A DNA stretch of 5,531 nucleotides, from NCBI GenBank assembly GCA_031282665.1, contig JAITDH010000094.1, positions 1 through 5,531 on the forward strand, in the 5' to 3' direction. The DNA is from Zoogloeaceae bacterium (GTDB taxonomy: Bacteria; Pseudomonadota; Gammaproteobacteria; Burkholderiales; Rhodocyclaceae). Positions 1-5,531 of this stretch are shown in pieces. The notes under the pieces are model-generated. The model ran no database searches and had not been told where the DNA came from. It saw nothing but the letters and a program-made list of their open reading frames with translations. The translations under genes were made by a program, and so were the position numbers. Within the stretch, counting starts at the first letter, position 1, and every line of letters begins with the position of its first letter.

Positions 1-711
1 CACCGGCTGGCGGAGATACGGCGGCGCGGCAAATATCTCCTCTTCCACTGGCCGACGGCGGGCGGCTGGCTGATCCTGCACCTGGGCATGTCCGGCAGCC
101 TGCGCCTGGTTCCCGGCGATGGCGGCAATGACGAAAATGATGGACTCGGCGCGCCGCCCGGCAAGCACGATCACTTCGACCTGGTTTTCCCGCAAACCAT
201 CCTGCGTTTCAAGGACCCGCGCCGTTTCGGCCGCATCGACTGGCAACCGGGCGAAGACCCGCTCGTCCATCCACTCCTCGCCTCGCTCGGCATGGAACCC
301 CTCTCGCCCGGTTTCACGCCCGCATGGCTGGCCGGAGCGCTCGCCGGACGCAGGTCGCCGATCAAGCCCCTGCTCATGGATGCGCGTTTCCTGGTGGGCG
401 TCGGCAATATCTACGCCTCGGAAAGTCTCTTTCGCGCCGGAATTTCCCCTCTGCGCGCCGCCGGGAAAATCGGCAAGCAACGCCTGGAAAAGCTGGCCGC
501 CGCCATCCAGGAAACCTTGCGGGAAGCCATCGCCGCGGGCGGCAGCAGCCTGCGCGATTACGTGCATAGCGACGGCGGCGCGGGGAGTTTCCAACTCCAC
601 GCCGCCGTTTACGGTCGGGCCGGCCAGCCTTGCCCGCGCTGCGGCACTGCGCTGCGCCGCATCCTCCAGTCCGGCCGCGCCAGCTTCTATTGCCCGCGCT
701 GCCAGAGGTGA
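1..711 (+). CDS. mutM: Formamidopyrimidine-DNA glycosylase (MutM/Fpg), 5'-truncated by window edge
   Basis: Bifunctional base-excision-repair enzyme that removes 8-oxoguanine and formamidopyrimidines and nicks the strand by beta,delta-elimination. The frame is open from base 1, so 236 residues are visible. The RRGKYLL motif at the start contains the lysine equivalent to E. coli K57, so about 46 N-terminal residues, including catalytic Pro2 and Glu3, lie upstream of the window. Visible family motifs: HLGMSGSLR (void-filling Met), KHDH, DPRRFG (Arg and Phe of the void-filling set), the helix-two-turn-helix VGVGNIYASESLF, and SDG. A C-terminal zinc finger CPRC-X16-CPRC (fragment residues 211-234) contains the GRASFYC loop. 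A Gly/Asp/Asn-rich stretch before KHDH is about 10 residues longer than in E. coli MutM. The gene ends in tandem in-frame stops TGA TAA (709-714) and converges on the reductase gene 32 bases away. Identification is secure. The family name follows from the zinc finger and motifs; Nei (endonuclease VIII) lacks the KHDH/DPRRFG pattern seen here. Confidence 0.97.
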   Translation, partial: HRLAEIRRRGKYLLFHWPTAGGWLILHLGMSGSLRLVPGDGGNDENDGLGAPPGKHDHFDLVFPQTILRFKDPRRFGRIDWQPGEDPLVHPLLASLGMEPLSPGFTPAWLAGALAGRRSPIKPLLMDARFLVGVGNIYASESLFRAGISPLRAAGKIGKQRLEKLAAAIQETLREAIAAGGSSLRDYVHSDGGAGSFQLHAAVYGRAGQPCPRCGTALRRILQSGRASFYCPRCQR

Positions 712-743
712 TAAGGTAATAAAGGTGACGAACTCGCCGCCGC

Positions 744-1583
744 TCAGAAATCCGCCGTATCCGGATGAGGGCCGATGCGGTTCGCGGGGGCGTCCAGGGT
801 GGCGATTCGCGCCAGGTCTTCGGCGTCCAGGGTGAAGTCGAAGACGGCGAAGTTTTCCGCCATGCGTTTGGCGTGGACGGATTTCGGGATGACCAGCAGT
901 TGCTGGTCGAGATGCCAGCGGATGATGATCTGCGCGGGCGTCCGGTCATGTTTGCGCGCGATGGCGGCGATGATGGGGTTGCCGATCAGGGCGCCCTGTC
1001 CGAGCGGGCTCCAGGATTGGGTGAGGATGCCATGCCGGGCGTGGAAGGCGCGCAGTTCCGGCTGGGTGAAATCGGGGTGCAGCTCGATCTGGTTGACGGC
1101 CGGGACGACGCCGGTTTCCCCGATGATGCGCTCCAGGTGGGAAACCTGGAAATTGGAGACGCCGATGGCGCGCAGGCGCTTTTCTTCCAGGAGGCGCGCG
1201 AGCGCCTTCCAGCTTGGCAGGTAGAGCGCCTTCTTCGGCGCGGGCCAGTGGATCAGGTAGAGATCGACATAATCGAGCGCCAGGCGCTTCAGGCTGGCGT
1301 CGAAAGCGCGCAGCGCGCTGTCGAAACCCTGTTCGTCGTTCCACAGCTTGGTGGTGAGAAAGATCTGTTCGCGCGCCAGTCCGGTCAGCGCGAGACCGCG
1401 TCGCAGACCTTCGCCGACGCCGGTTTCGTTGGCATAGACGGAAGCCGTGTCGATCAGCCGGTAGCCGGTTTCCAAGGCGCTTTCCACGCAGCTTGCCGCT
1501 TCGTCGGAGGGGGTTTGCCAGGTGCCCAGGCCAAGCTGTGGAATACTGACGCCGTTGTTCAGGGAGAGAAAGGGTTGTTGCAT
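744..1583 (-). CDS. Aldo/keto reductase, 2,5-diketo-D-gluconate reductase (DkgA/DkgB) type
   Basis: Cytosolic NAD(P)H-dependent carbonyl reductase with a TIM-barrel fold, 279 residues, the usual length for this subgroup. The complete AKR catalytic tetrad is visible: Asp45 (in LIDTASVY), Tyr50, Lys79 (in TTKLW) and His112 (in YLIHWP). Other signatures are GLGTW (18-22), GVSNF (141-145), VNQIELHP (163-170) and the cofactor site IPKSV (232-236) followed by Arg240 and Asn244. The Lys/Ser/Arg set is the one that favours NADPH in 2,5-diketogluconate reductases. The overall pattern matches AKR5-type enzymes, which act on 2,5-diketogluconate in vitro but also on methylglyoxal and other aldehydes or beta-keto esters, so the physiological substrate cannot be read from sequence. 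The ATG at 1583 is supported by GAAGGA six bases upstream. It has its own candidate promoter and lies downstream of, and codirectional with, the hem operon. Its 3' end converges on mutM. Confidence 0.93.
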   Translation of the reverse strand: MQQPFLSLNNGVSIPQLGLGTWQTPSDEAASCVESALETGYRLIDTASVYANETGVGEGLRRGLALTGLAREQIFLTTKLWNDEQGFDSALRAFDASLKRLALDYVDLYLIHWPAPKKALYLPSWKALARLLEEKRLRAIGVSNFQVSHLERIIGETGVVPAVNQIELHPDFTQPELRAFHARHGILTQSWSPLGQGALIGNPIIAAIARKHDRTPAQIIIRWHLDQQLLVIPKSVHAKRMAENFAVFDFTLDAEDLARIATLDAPANRIGPHPDTADF

Positions 1584-1589
1584 GGCAGT

Positions 1590-1595
1590 TCCTTC
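1590..1595 (-). promoter_or_regulatory. Ribosome binding site of the aldo/keto reductase
   Basis: On the minus strand GAAGGA lies six bases before the ATG at 1583-1581. It is the clearest Shine-Dalgarno sequence in the window and fixes the start of the reductase. The hem genes have much weaker matches. Confidence 0.7.
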
Positions 1596-1634
1596 GGGTT
1601 GAGGTGGATGCGCAGGAGGGAAGGGAATGCCAGG

Positions 1635-1663
1635 ATGATACGCCCTCGCTCATCCCTTGTCGT
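1635..1663 (-). promoter_or_regulatory. Candidate sigma-70 promoter for the aldo/keto reductase
   Basis: On the minus strand ACGACA (1663-1658, 4 of 6 matches to TTGACA) is followed after exactly 17 bases by TATCAT (1640-1635, 5 of 6 matches to TATAAT). An A-rich tract lies just upstream of the -35. The predicted start near 1628 would give a leader of about 45 bases carrying the ribosome binding site. Seen directly: the hexamers and spacing. Inferred: activity. Such matches arise by chance, but the position between a candidate terminator and a well-placed ribosome binding site supports it. Confidence 0.42.
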
Positions 1664-1674
1664 TTTCTCCGTCG

Positions 1675-1746
1675 AAAAAGGAGCAATCCAGATGGAGGTT
1701 CAGTTTTCTGGAACGGCAAAGCGGGCGAAAAGGCCGTCTGGATTGC
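1675..1746 (-). terminator. Candidate terminator of the hemCDXY operon (10-bp inverted repeat plus T-run)
   Basis: Read on the minus strand, GCAATCCAGA (1746-1737) and TCTGGATTGC (1692-1683) are perfect 10-base inverted arms, and three bases later comes TTTTT (1679-1675). It lies about 40 bases past the hemY stop and before the reductase promoter, where a terminator is expected. The 44-base interior is long for a simple intrinsic terminator, but contains its own small hairpin at 1698-1714: a 6-bp stem with one bulged C and an AAAA loop. The repeat could instead be a regulatory palindrome. In the plus-strand RNA the stem extends to 13 pairs with one G-U, but no T-run follows on that side, so termination toward the right is unlikely. 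Confidence 0.5.
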
Positions 1747-1785
1747 CTAGCCCTTGCGAGCCAAGTTCGAGAAGTGCGGAGACGC

Positions 1786-3009
1786 TCAGTCGTCGATCCT
1801 GGCCGCCAGCCGGTAATGACGGTTGGCCGCCTCGGGTTCTTCCAGCGCGTCCAGGAGGCGCGCCAGGGAGAGGTGGGCGGCGCGGTTGTCGGCGATGGAG
1901 AGCGAGGCTTCCAGATAGCCCCTGGCCTTGCCCCAGAGTTTTTGTTTTTCGCACATCCGCCCGAGGGCCAGGAGGAGGGTGGCGTCATGCGGACGTTCGC
2001 GCAGCCAGTTTTCCGCGCGAGCGATGCGGGCGGTCAGCGCCTTGCCCGTCGGCGCGGCAAGCTGCCCGTAGAGGGTGATGAGCTCCGGCAGCCATTCGGC
2101 GGATGGGTCGGAAGGTCCGTTGGCGGCGGCGGCGCTTTCGACGGCGGTTTCCACAGCGGTTTCCAGGATAGCGGCAGCGGCGTCCGTTTCCCCGGCGCGC
2201 GCCAGGCCGCGGGCGGCGGAAAGCGCGAGGGGCGGGGTGCGCTCCCTTTCCGGCAGGGCGTGGAAGTATTCGAGCAGTTGCGCCATGTCGCCTTCCCGCT
2301 GGCGCAGGGCTTCCTGATGCGCCTTGCGCCGGATTTCCCGCGCGACGGCGGCGTTCATGCCGCCGCGCTTTTCCAGTTGCCGCACCAGTTTCAGGACGGC
2401 GGGGATGTCGCCCAGGCCCTGGCGGCAGCGCAATTCCAGGCGCAGGGCGGCGATATGGCGGCCATGCCGCTTGTGCAAGTCCTGCAAATGGGCGAGCGCC
2501 TGCTGGTGGCTGCCCATTTCCAGCGCCATTTCCGCGCCGATCATGTCGGCGGCGATTTCCGCCTGCGCGCCGGCCGCGCGGGCGCGTTCGAGCCAGAGGG
2601 CGGCTTTTTCCTCTTCCCGCATGCGCTGCGCGGCGCGGGCGGCGATCAGGGCGGCGGTGCCCGTCAACTGCCCCGCCTGCCAGACGCGTTCGGCGGCGCG
2701 CAGCGAATGTCCGTAGCGCCCGGAAAAGAGCAGGCGAATGGCCTCCTCGATGGTGGCGAGGGCTTCCTTTTGCTCGCGCGCTTCCCGCCAGGCCCGCGCG
2801 CGGGCGGGCAGGGAGAAGGCCGCTTGCAGACCGCGCCAGAAGCCGTAAAAAAGGACGAAGGAGGCGAGCAGGAGGAGGAGGAACAGATTGAGGGAAATCT
2901 CCACCCGCCAGGGATACAGGATGAAGAGGACGAAACCTTCGTTGTGCACCGACAGGGAGGCGGCGACCGCCAGCGCGACGAGGAAGACCAGCCAGAGAAG
3001 CGCGCGCAT
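1786..3009 (-). CDS. hemY: HemY, membrane-anchored TPR protein of the heme operon
   Basis: 407 residues, close to the ~400 of E. coli HemY. Two hydrophobic helices (about residues 3-20 and 38-58) flank a conserved NEGFVLFILYPWRVEISL-type loop, giving the HemY_N membrane anchor. The rest is Ala/Leu-rich helical hairpins of TPR character, clearest in the last ~73 residues (335-407), where repeats built on LLLALGRM, ARGYLEASLS and AHLSLARLLDAL are visible. This is the proteobacterial HemY, not the FAD-dependent coproporphyrinogen/protoporphyrinogen oxidase called HemY in Bacillus. No FAD-binding GxGxxG is present, and its biochemical role is not settled. It starts at ATG 3009, three bases after the hemX stop; the best ribosome binding candidate is a purine tract GGGAAAAG inside the end of hemX, nine bases upstream, so coupling to hemX is likely. 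A four-residue repeat (TAVETAVE) lies in an Ala-rich linker. It is the last gene of the operon. Confidence 0.93.
   Translation of the reverse strand: MRALLWLVFLVALAVAASLSVHNEGFVLFILYPWRVEISLNLFLLLLLASFVLFYGFWRGLQAAFSLPARARAWREAREQKEALATIEEAIRLLFSGRYGHSLRAAERVWQAGQLTGTAALIAARAAQRMREEEKAALWLERARAAGAQAEIAADMIGAEMALEMGSHQQALAHLQDLHKRHGRHIAALRLELRCRQGLGDIPAVLKLVRQLEKRGGMNAAVAREIRRKAHQEALRQREGDMAQLLEYFHALPERERTPPLALSAARGLARAGETDAAAAILETAVETAVESAAAANGPSDPSAEWLPELITLYGQLAAPTGKALTARIARAENWLRERPHDATLLLALGRMCEKQKLWGKARGYLEASLSIADNRAAHLSLARLLDALEEPEAANRHYRLAARIDD
2144..2165. repeat. Short tandem repeat inside hemY (period 12)
   Basis: GCGGTTTCCA occurs at 2144-2153 and again at 2156-2165, a 12-base period that encodes the repeated TAVE/TAVE in the Ala-rich linker of HemY. 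It preserves frame and probably reflects a small in-frame duplication in a tolerant linker. Confidence 0.5.
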
Positions 3010-3012
3010 GGC

Positions 3013-4086
3013 TTAACGCTTTTCCCGGCCGGTCTTCAGATGCTGCATGGCATTCAGGCTGCCATGCAGATTGGGGAGGGCGATGGTGATTTCGGTGGCG
3101 GCCAGTTGTTGCAGGGCGGAAAGCGCCGCCTGGGTCGGCTTGGCTTCCAGGTTGAAATAGCGTTCCAGCCAGGTTTGCGCGGCGAGGAGCTCGTTCCTGA
3201 ACGTCCATTGGTCGTGCATCAGGAGGGCGAGGCGGGCGTTCAGGAGGCGCAGCTTCAGGTTTTCCCGCAGGATGCTGCTTTGTTCGACGGAGAGCAGCGC
3301 CGCTTCCTGCCGGTCGAAGCGCTGGATGCGCACCAGGCCCCGGATTTCCTGCCAGGCGTCGGCGACGAAGGCGTTCCATTTGTCCGCCCATCCCGCATCG
3401 TTTTCCGCTTCCTCCGGAGCTTCCGGATCTTTCTCCTTGCCGCTCTGCTCCTGCGCCACGACATCCAGCGCGAGCGGCAGGCGGTCGATGCTGACGATGA
3501 CGTTTTCCAGCCGCAGGCTCATCCCCGCGACATCGACGAAAGGCGTTGCCCGCAGGGTTTCCAGGTCGCTCGCCAGGGCGCGCCGCAGGGGCAGGAAGCG
3601 GGGCTCCAGCCGTTGCAGGCGGCCGTCCGCCGCCTGCAGGGCGAGAATGGCGGCCTGCACGTTGCTCGACAGTTGCAACTGCTGCGCCGCGATGTGGATG
3701 TTCTGCTCCACCTCCGCCAGCAGCGCGTCGTCGCGGCTGGTGGCGGCCTCCTGATAGAGGTTCTGCAAGGCGGTGGCCTGGTCCTGGAATTCGCCCAGGC
3801 GCGCATCGAGCGCGCCGTAGTTGCGCTGCAATTCGGCCATGTCCTGCATCGACTTGTCGAGCAGGGTGCGCGCCTCCTGCATGGCGCGGTCGTTTTCCGC
3901 CAGGCGCTGGGCGAATTCCTGGCGCGCGCCGTTCAATGTCGAATGGATTTCCATCCATTGCCAGGCGACTCCGCCCAGCAGGAAGAGGGTGATCCAGAAC
4001 CACGGGTTGCGCCAGAAACGGCGCGTATCGCGATAGGACGAAACCGGCAGGACGGGGAGAGGGGGAAGGGGAGTCTTGCTGCTCAT
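3013..4086 (-). CDS. hemX: HemX, single-pass membrane coiled-coil protein
   Basis: 357 residues from the ATG at 4086. A Pro-rich cytoplasmic N-terminus is followed by one membrane helix (about 27-45, after RRFWRNPWFW), a long helical, probably coiled-coil segment (about 50-117), and the family core around RIQRFDRQEAALLS and ENLKLRLLNARLALL (253-290). Proteins of this family are often labelled uroporphyrinogen-III C-methyltransferase, but no SAM-binding tetrapyrrole methylase domain is visible, so that name would mislead; a scaffold or regulatory role is inferred in the literature and not proven. An acidic, Glu/Pro-rich linker (about 211-230) precedes the core. The ATG overlaps the hemD stop as ATGA, which favours this start. 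An in-frame TTG at 4095 would add three residues (M-A-D) and is the alternative. It ends in TAA three bases before hemY. Confidence 0.92.
   Translation of the reverse strand: MSSKTPLPPLPVLPVSSYRDTRRFWRNPWFWITLFLLGGVAWQWMEIHSTLNGARQEFAQRLAENDRAMQEARTLLDKSMQDMAELQRNYGALDARLGEFQDQATALQNLYQEAATSRDDALLAEVEQNIHIAAQQLQLSSNVQAAILALQAADGRLQRLEPRFLPLRRALASDLETLRATPFVDVAGMSLRLENVIVSIDRLPLALDVVAQEQSGKEKDPEAPEEAENDAGWADKWNAFVADAWQEIRGLVRIQRFDRQEAALLSVEQSSILRENLKLRLLNARLALLMHDQWTFRNELLAAQTWLERYFNLEAKPTQAALSALQQLAATEITIALPNLHGSLNAMQHLKTGREKR
4083..4086 (-). other. ATGA stop/start overlap coupling hemD and hemX
   Basis: On the minus strand the sequence ATGA contains the hemX ATG (4086-4084) and the hemD TGA (4085-4083). 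No good Shine-Dalgarno sequence precedes this ATG, so hemX translation probably depends on ribosomes finishing hemD. The two reading frames differ, so this is not a fused hemDX gene, although HemD-HemX fusions are known in other proteobacteria. Confidence 0.7.
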
Positions 4087-4877
4087 ATCTGCCAATTATA
4101 AGCGGACAATGCCGCGAGGAGGCCATCGTCACCGACCGGGGTACACAGGACGTGGCGAAAATGGGCATCATGGGCTTTTTCGGCAATGCGCGGATGCGGG
4201 GTGAAGAGCGGGATCGCCCGCAACGCGGGAAGGATATCCGGGCGCGTGTCGAACAGGGCCAGCAGATGTCGCAGGGCTTCGCTGCTGGAAAGCGTGAGCG
4301 CGGAGAAATGGCCGCCGGCCAGATGCGCGAGGAATTCCGCGCGCCCTTCCACTGGCGCGACGCGCTGGTAAACCGGCACGCAATGCACATTGGCGCCGCG
4401 CGCCGCCAGGGTTTCCGCGAGCAATTCGCGCCCGCCGTCGCCGCGAAAAATCAGCGCCTCCTGTCCGGCCACGCGGGCTGCCTCCAGTTCCGGCAATGCC
4501 AGGAGACCTTCGGAATCGAAGCGCAACGCGGGAAGCAGGCAATCCGTCAGCCCCGCTTCCGCCAGGGCGCGCGCCGTTCCCGGGCCGGTCGCCGCCACCC
4601 GCAGCGTCTTGGGCCATCCGCCGGCGATCAGAGCGGACAAGGCGGGCAGCGCATGGCGCACGGCATTGGCGCTGATGAAGATCGCCAGGCGGCAATGGGG
4701 GAGCAGCGCCGCCGCCCGCTGCAACGGCGCCGGGTCCGGATGGGGGAGGATTGCCAGCAGGGGAAAAAGATAGGCCGTCCCGCCCCGCTCCCGTATCCCG
4801 TCCGCCAAGGCCTGCGCCTGCTCGCGCGGACGGGTGACGACGATGGTTCGCTCCGCCAGGGGAAGGGAAACGGGCAT
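4083..4877 (-). CDS. hemD: Uroporphyrinogen-III synthase
   Basis: Cyclises hydroxymethylbilane, with inversion of ring D, to uroporphyrinogen III, the last common precursor of heme, siroheme and cobalamin. 264 residues, near the family norm of 245-265. Although this family diverges strongly, the landmarks are present in order: VVTRP (13-17), FISANAV (67-73), GPGTARAL (98-105), SEGLL (122-126), FRGDGGRELL (144-153), GANVHCVPVYQR (161-172, with Tyr170 in the place of the conserved active-site tyrosine) and LSSSEAL (196-202). The two-domain alternation expected of the fold is consistent with this order. The ATG at 4877 lies 21 bases after the hemC stop, with only a weak purine-rich sequence before it. 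No in-frame ATG or GTG lies between the hemC stop and this start. The 3' end overlaps hemX by four bases. Confidence 0.96.
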   Translation of the reverse strand: MPVSLPLAERTIVVTRPREQAQALADGIRERGGTAYLFPLLAILPHPDPAPLQRAAALLPHCRLAIFISANAVRHALPALSALIAGGWPKTLRVAATGPGTARALAEAGLTDCLLPALRFDSEGLLALPELEAARVAGQEALIFRGDGGRELLAETLAARGANVHCVPVYQRVAPVEGRAEFLAHLAGGHFSALTLSSSEALRHLLALFDTRPDILPALRAIPLFTPHPRIAEKAHDAHFRHVLCTPVGDDGLLAALSAYNWQI

Positions 4878-4898
4878 TTTCGCCGCCGTTCGTCCGGT

Positions 4899-5531
4899 CT
4901 ACCTGCCCCGAACCAGACATGCCAGACGCGCCAGGATGGCCGACGCGCCCTGCTTCCGCAGGATTTCCGCCAGTTGCCGCCCCAGTGCCTCGTCCTCGTC
5001 CGGAGCGCCGCGCAACTCGCCTTCCACGAATTCCCGGCCGTCGACGCTGGCGACGAAGCCGCGCAGGCGGAGCGTTCCGTCTTCCAGGGTTGCGTAACCG
5101 CCCAGGGGCAACTGGCAGGAACCGCCCAGGGCGCGGGAAAAGGCTCGCTCGGCCCGGACGCAATGCGCCGTCGTCCGGTCGTCCAGGGGCGCGACCCAGG
5201 CCATGACCTCCGGCCGGTCGGCGCGCGTCTCGATTCCCAGCGCCCCCTGTCCGGGCGCGGGCAGGAATTCCTCCGGCGGCAATACCGCCCTGATCCGCTC
5301 CCGCAAGCCCAAGCGAATCAGCCCGGCGGCGGCGAGGATGATGGCATCGTAGCGGCCCTCGTCGAGTTTTTTCAGGCGCGTATCGAGATTGCCGCGCAGG
5401 CTCTCGATCGTCAGATGCGGATAACGGCGGCGCAGGAGCGCCTCCCGGCGCAGGCTGGAAGTGCCCACCACCGCGCCGGCGGGCAAATCCCCCAGGGCGG
5501 CGCAACGATTGGAAAGAAAGGCGTCGAACGG
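4899..5531 (-). CDS. hemC: Porphobilinogen deaminase (hydroxymethylbilane synthase), 5'-truncated by window edge
   Basis: Polymerises four porphobilinogen units into hydroxymethylbilane on a covalent dipyrromethane cofactor. The frame is open to the window's right edge, so 210 residues are visible, beginning PFDAFLSNR. The conserved arginines fall in SSLRR (fragment 28-29), SLRGN (46), TRL (52) and GLIRLG (73). The cofactor cysteine is in [12 protein letters not shown] at fragment residue 139 (codon 5117-5115). These match E. coli R131/R132, R149, R155, R176 and C242 with a constant offset of 103, so no indels lie between them and about 103 N-terminal residues, including the catalytic Asp84, are outside the window. 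[11 protein letters not shown] is also intact. There is an in-frame TTG at 5486, but it encodes an internal leucine and is not the start. It stops with TAG at 4899-4901, 21 bases before hemD, as the first visible gene of the hemCDXY operon. Confidence 0.97.
   Translation of the reverse strand, partial: PFDAFLSNRCAALGDLPAGAVVGTSSLRREALLRRRYPHLTIESLRGNLDTRLKKLDEGRYDAIILAAAGLIRLGLRERIRAVLPPEEFLPAPGQGALGIETRADRPEVMAWVAPLDDRTTAHCVRAERAFSRALGGSCQLPLGGYATLEDGTLRLRGFVASVDGREFVEGELRGAPDEDEALGRQLAEILRKQGASAILARLACLVRGR

Noticed and set aside
88..711. mutM starting at the ATG at 88.
   Set aside because: Conserved MutM sequence (RRRGKYLL) lies in the same frame before it, so this Met is the internal GMSGS methionine.
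765..2078. A 437-codon plus-strand open frame over the reductase and the spacer.
   Set aside because: It is antisense to a reductase with an intact catalytic tetrad, crosses an intergenic region, and has no family signature or ribosome binding site.
2866..2884. AGG trinucleotide run as a phase-variable microsatellite.
   Set aside because: It has only about four units, is a triplet repeat that cannot shift frame, and simply encodes the leucine run of the second HemY membrane helix.
3013..4086. HemX as a uroporphyrinogen-III C-methyltransferase.
   Set aside because: The common database name is not supported: there is no tetrapyrrole methylase domain or SAM-binding motif, only a membrane helix, a coiled coil and the HemX core.
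1657..4101. An 814-codon open frame on the plus strand running opposite hemY and hemX.
   Set aside because: It lies antisense to two well-supported genes, shows no recognisable domain, and is rich in Gly/Arg/Gln runs as expected from the complement of GC-rich codons. It is a shadow frame.
1985..4390. An 801-codon minus-strand open frame overlapping hemY, hemX and hemD in another frame.
   Set aside because: Its translation is Arg/Pro/Ala-rich low-complexity sequence out of frame with three recognised proteins; GC-driven artefact.
4899..5486. hemC as a complete 195-residue gene starting at the TTG at 5486.
   Set aside because: The frame continues upstream with PFDAFLSNR and matches the interior of HemC, so the TTG is an internal leucine and the gene is simply cut by the window edge.

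Overview
The window is GC-rich, densely coded bacterial chromosome. It carries the conserved proteobacterial order hemC-hemD-hemX-hemY, all on the minus strand. HemX and HemY of this kind, a single-pass coiled-coil protein and a two-helix TPR protein, are typical of beta- and gammaproteobacteria. The high GC and the protein character fit a betaproteobacterium best, but this is inference and no genus can be named. There are no mobile elements, RNA genes or CRISPR arrays, and no sign of recent transfer.

Layout, left to right. Positions 1-711 (+) hold the 3' part of mutM (formamidopyrimidine-DNA glycosylase), whose first ~46 residues lie outside the window. After a 32-base convergent gap, 744-1583 (-) is a complete aldo/keto reductase of the 2,5-diketogluconate reductase type. 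The 202-base spacer 1584-1785 has no gene. It holds a ribosome binding site and a candidate sigma-70 promoter for the reductase, and a long inverted repeat followed by a T-run that is a candidate terminator for the hem operon. Then come hemY (1786-3009), hemX (3013-4086), hemD (4083-4877) and the 3' two thirds of hemC (4899-5531), all on the minus strand.

The four hem genes read as one operon, with gaps of 21 bases (hemC-hemD), a 4-base ATGA overlap (hemD-hemX) and 3 bases (hemX-hemY). HemC polymerises porphobilinogen to hydroxymethylbilane and HemD closes it to uroporphyrinogen III, the branch point to heme, siroheme and cobalamin. HemX and HemY are membrane-anchored partners of less certain role. 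MutM (oxidised-base repair) and the reductase are separate transcription units with no obvious pathway link to heme.

I do not see a new biological system here. The most interesting items are the spacer 1584-1785 with its inverted repeat, a perfect TATAAT at the hemD/hemX junction, and a small Gly/Asp/Asn-rich insertion in MutM. Long plus-strand ORFs opposite the hem genes look like GC-driven shadows.
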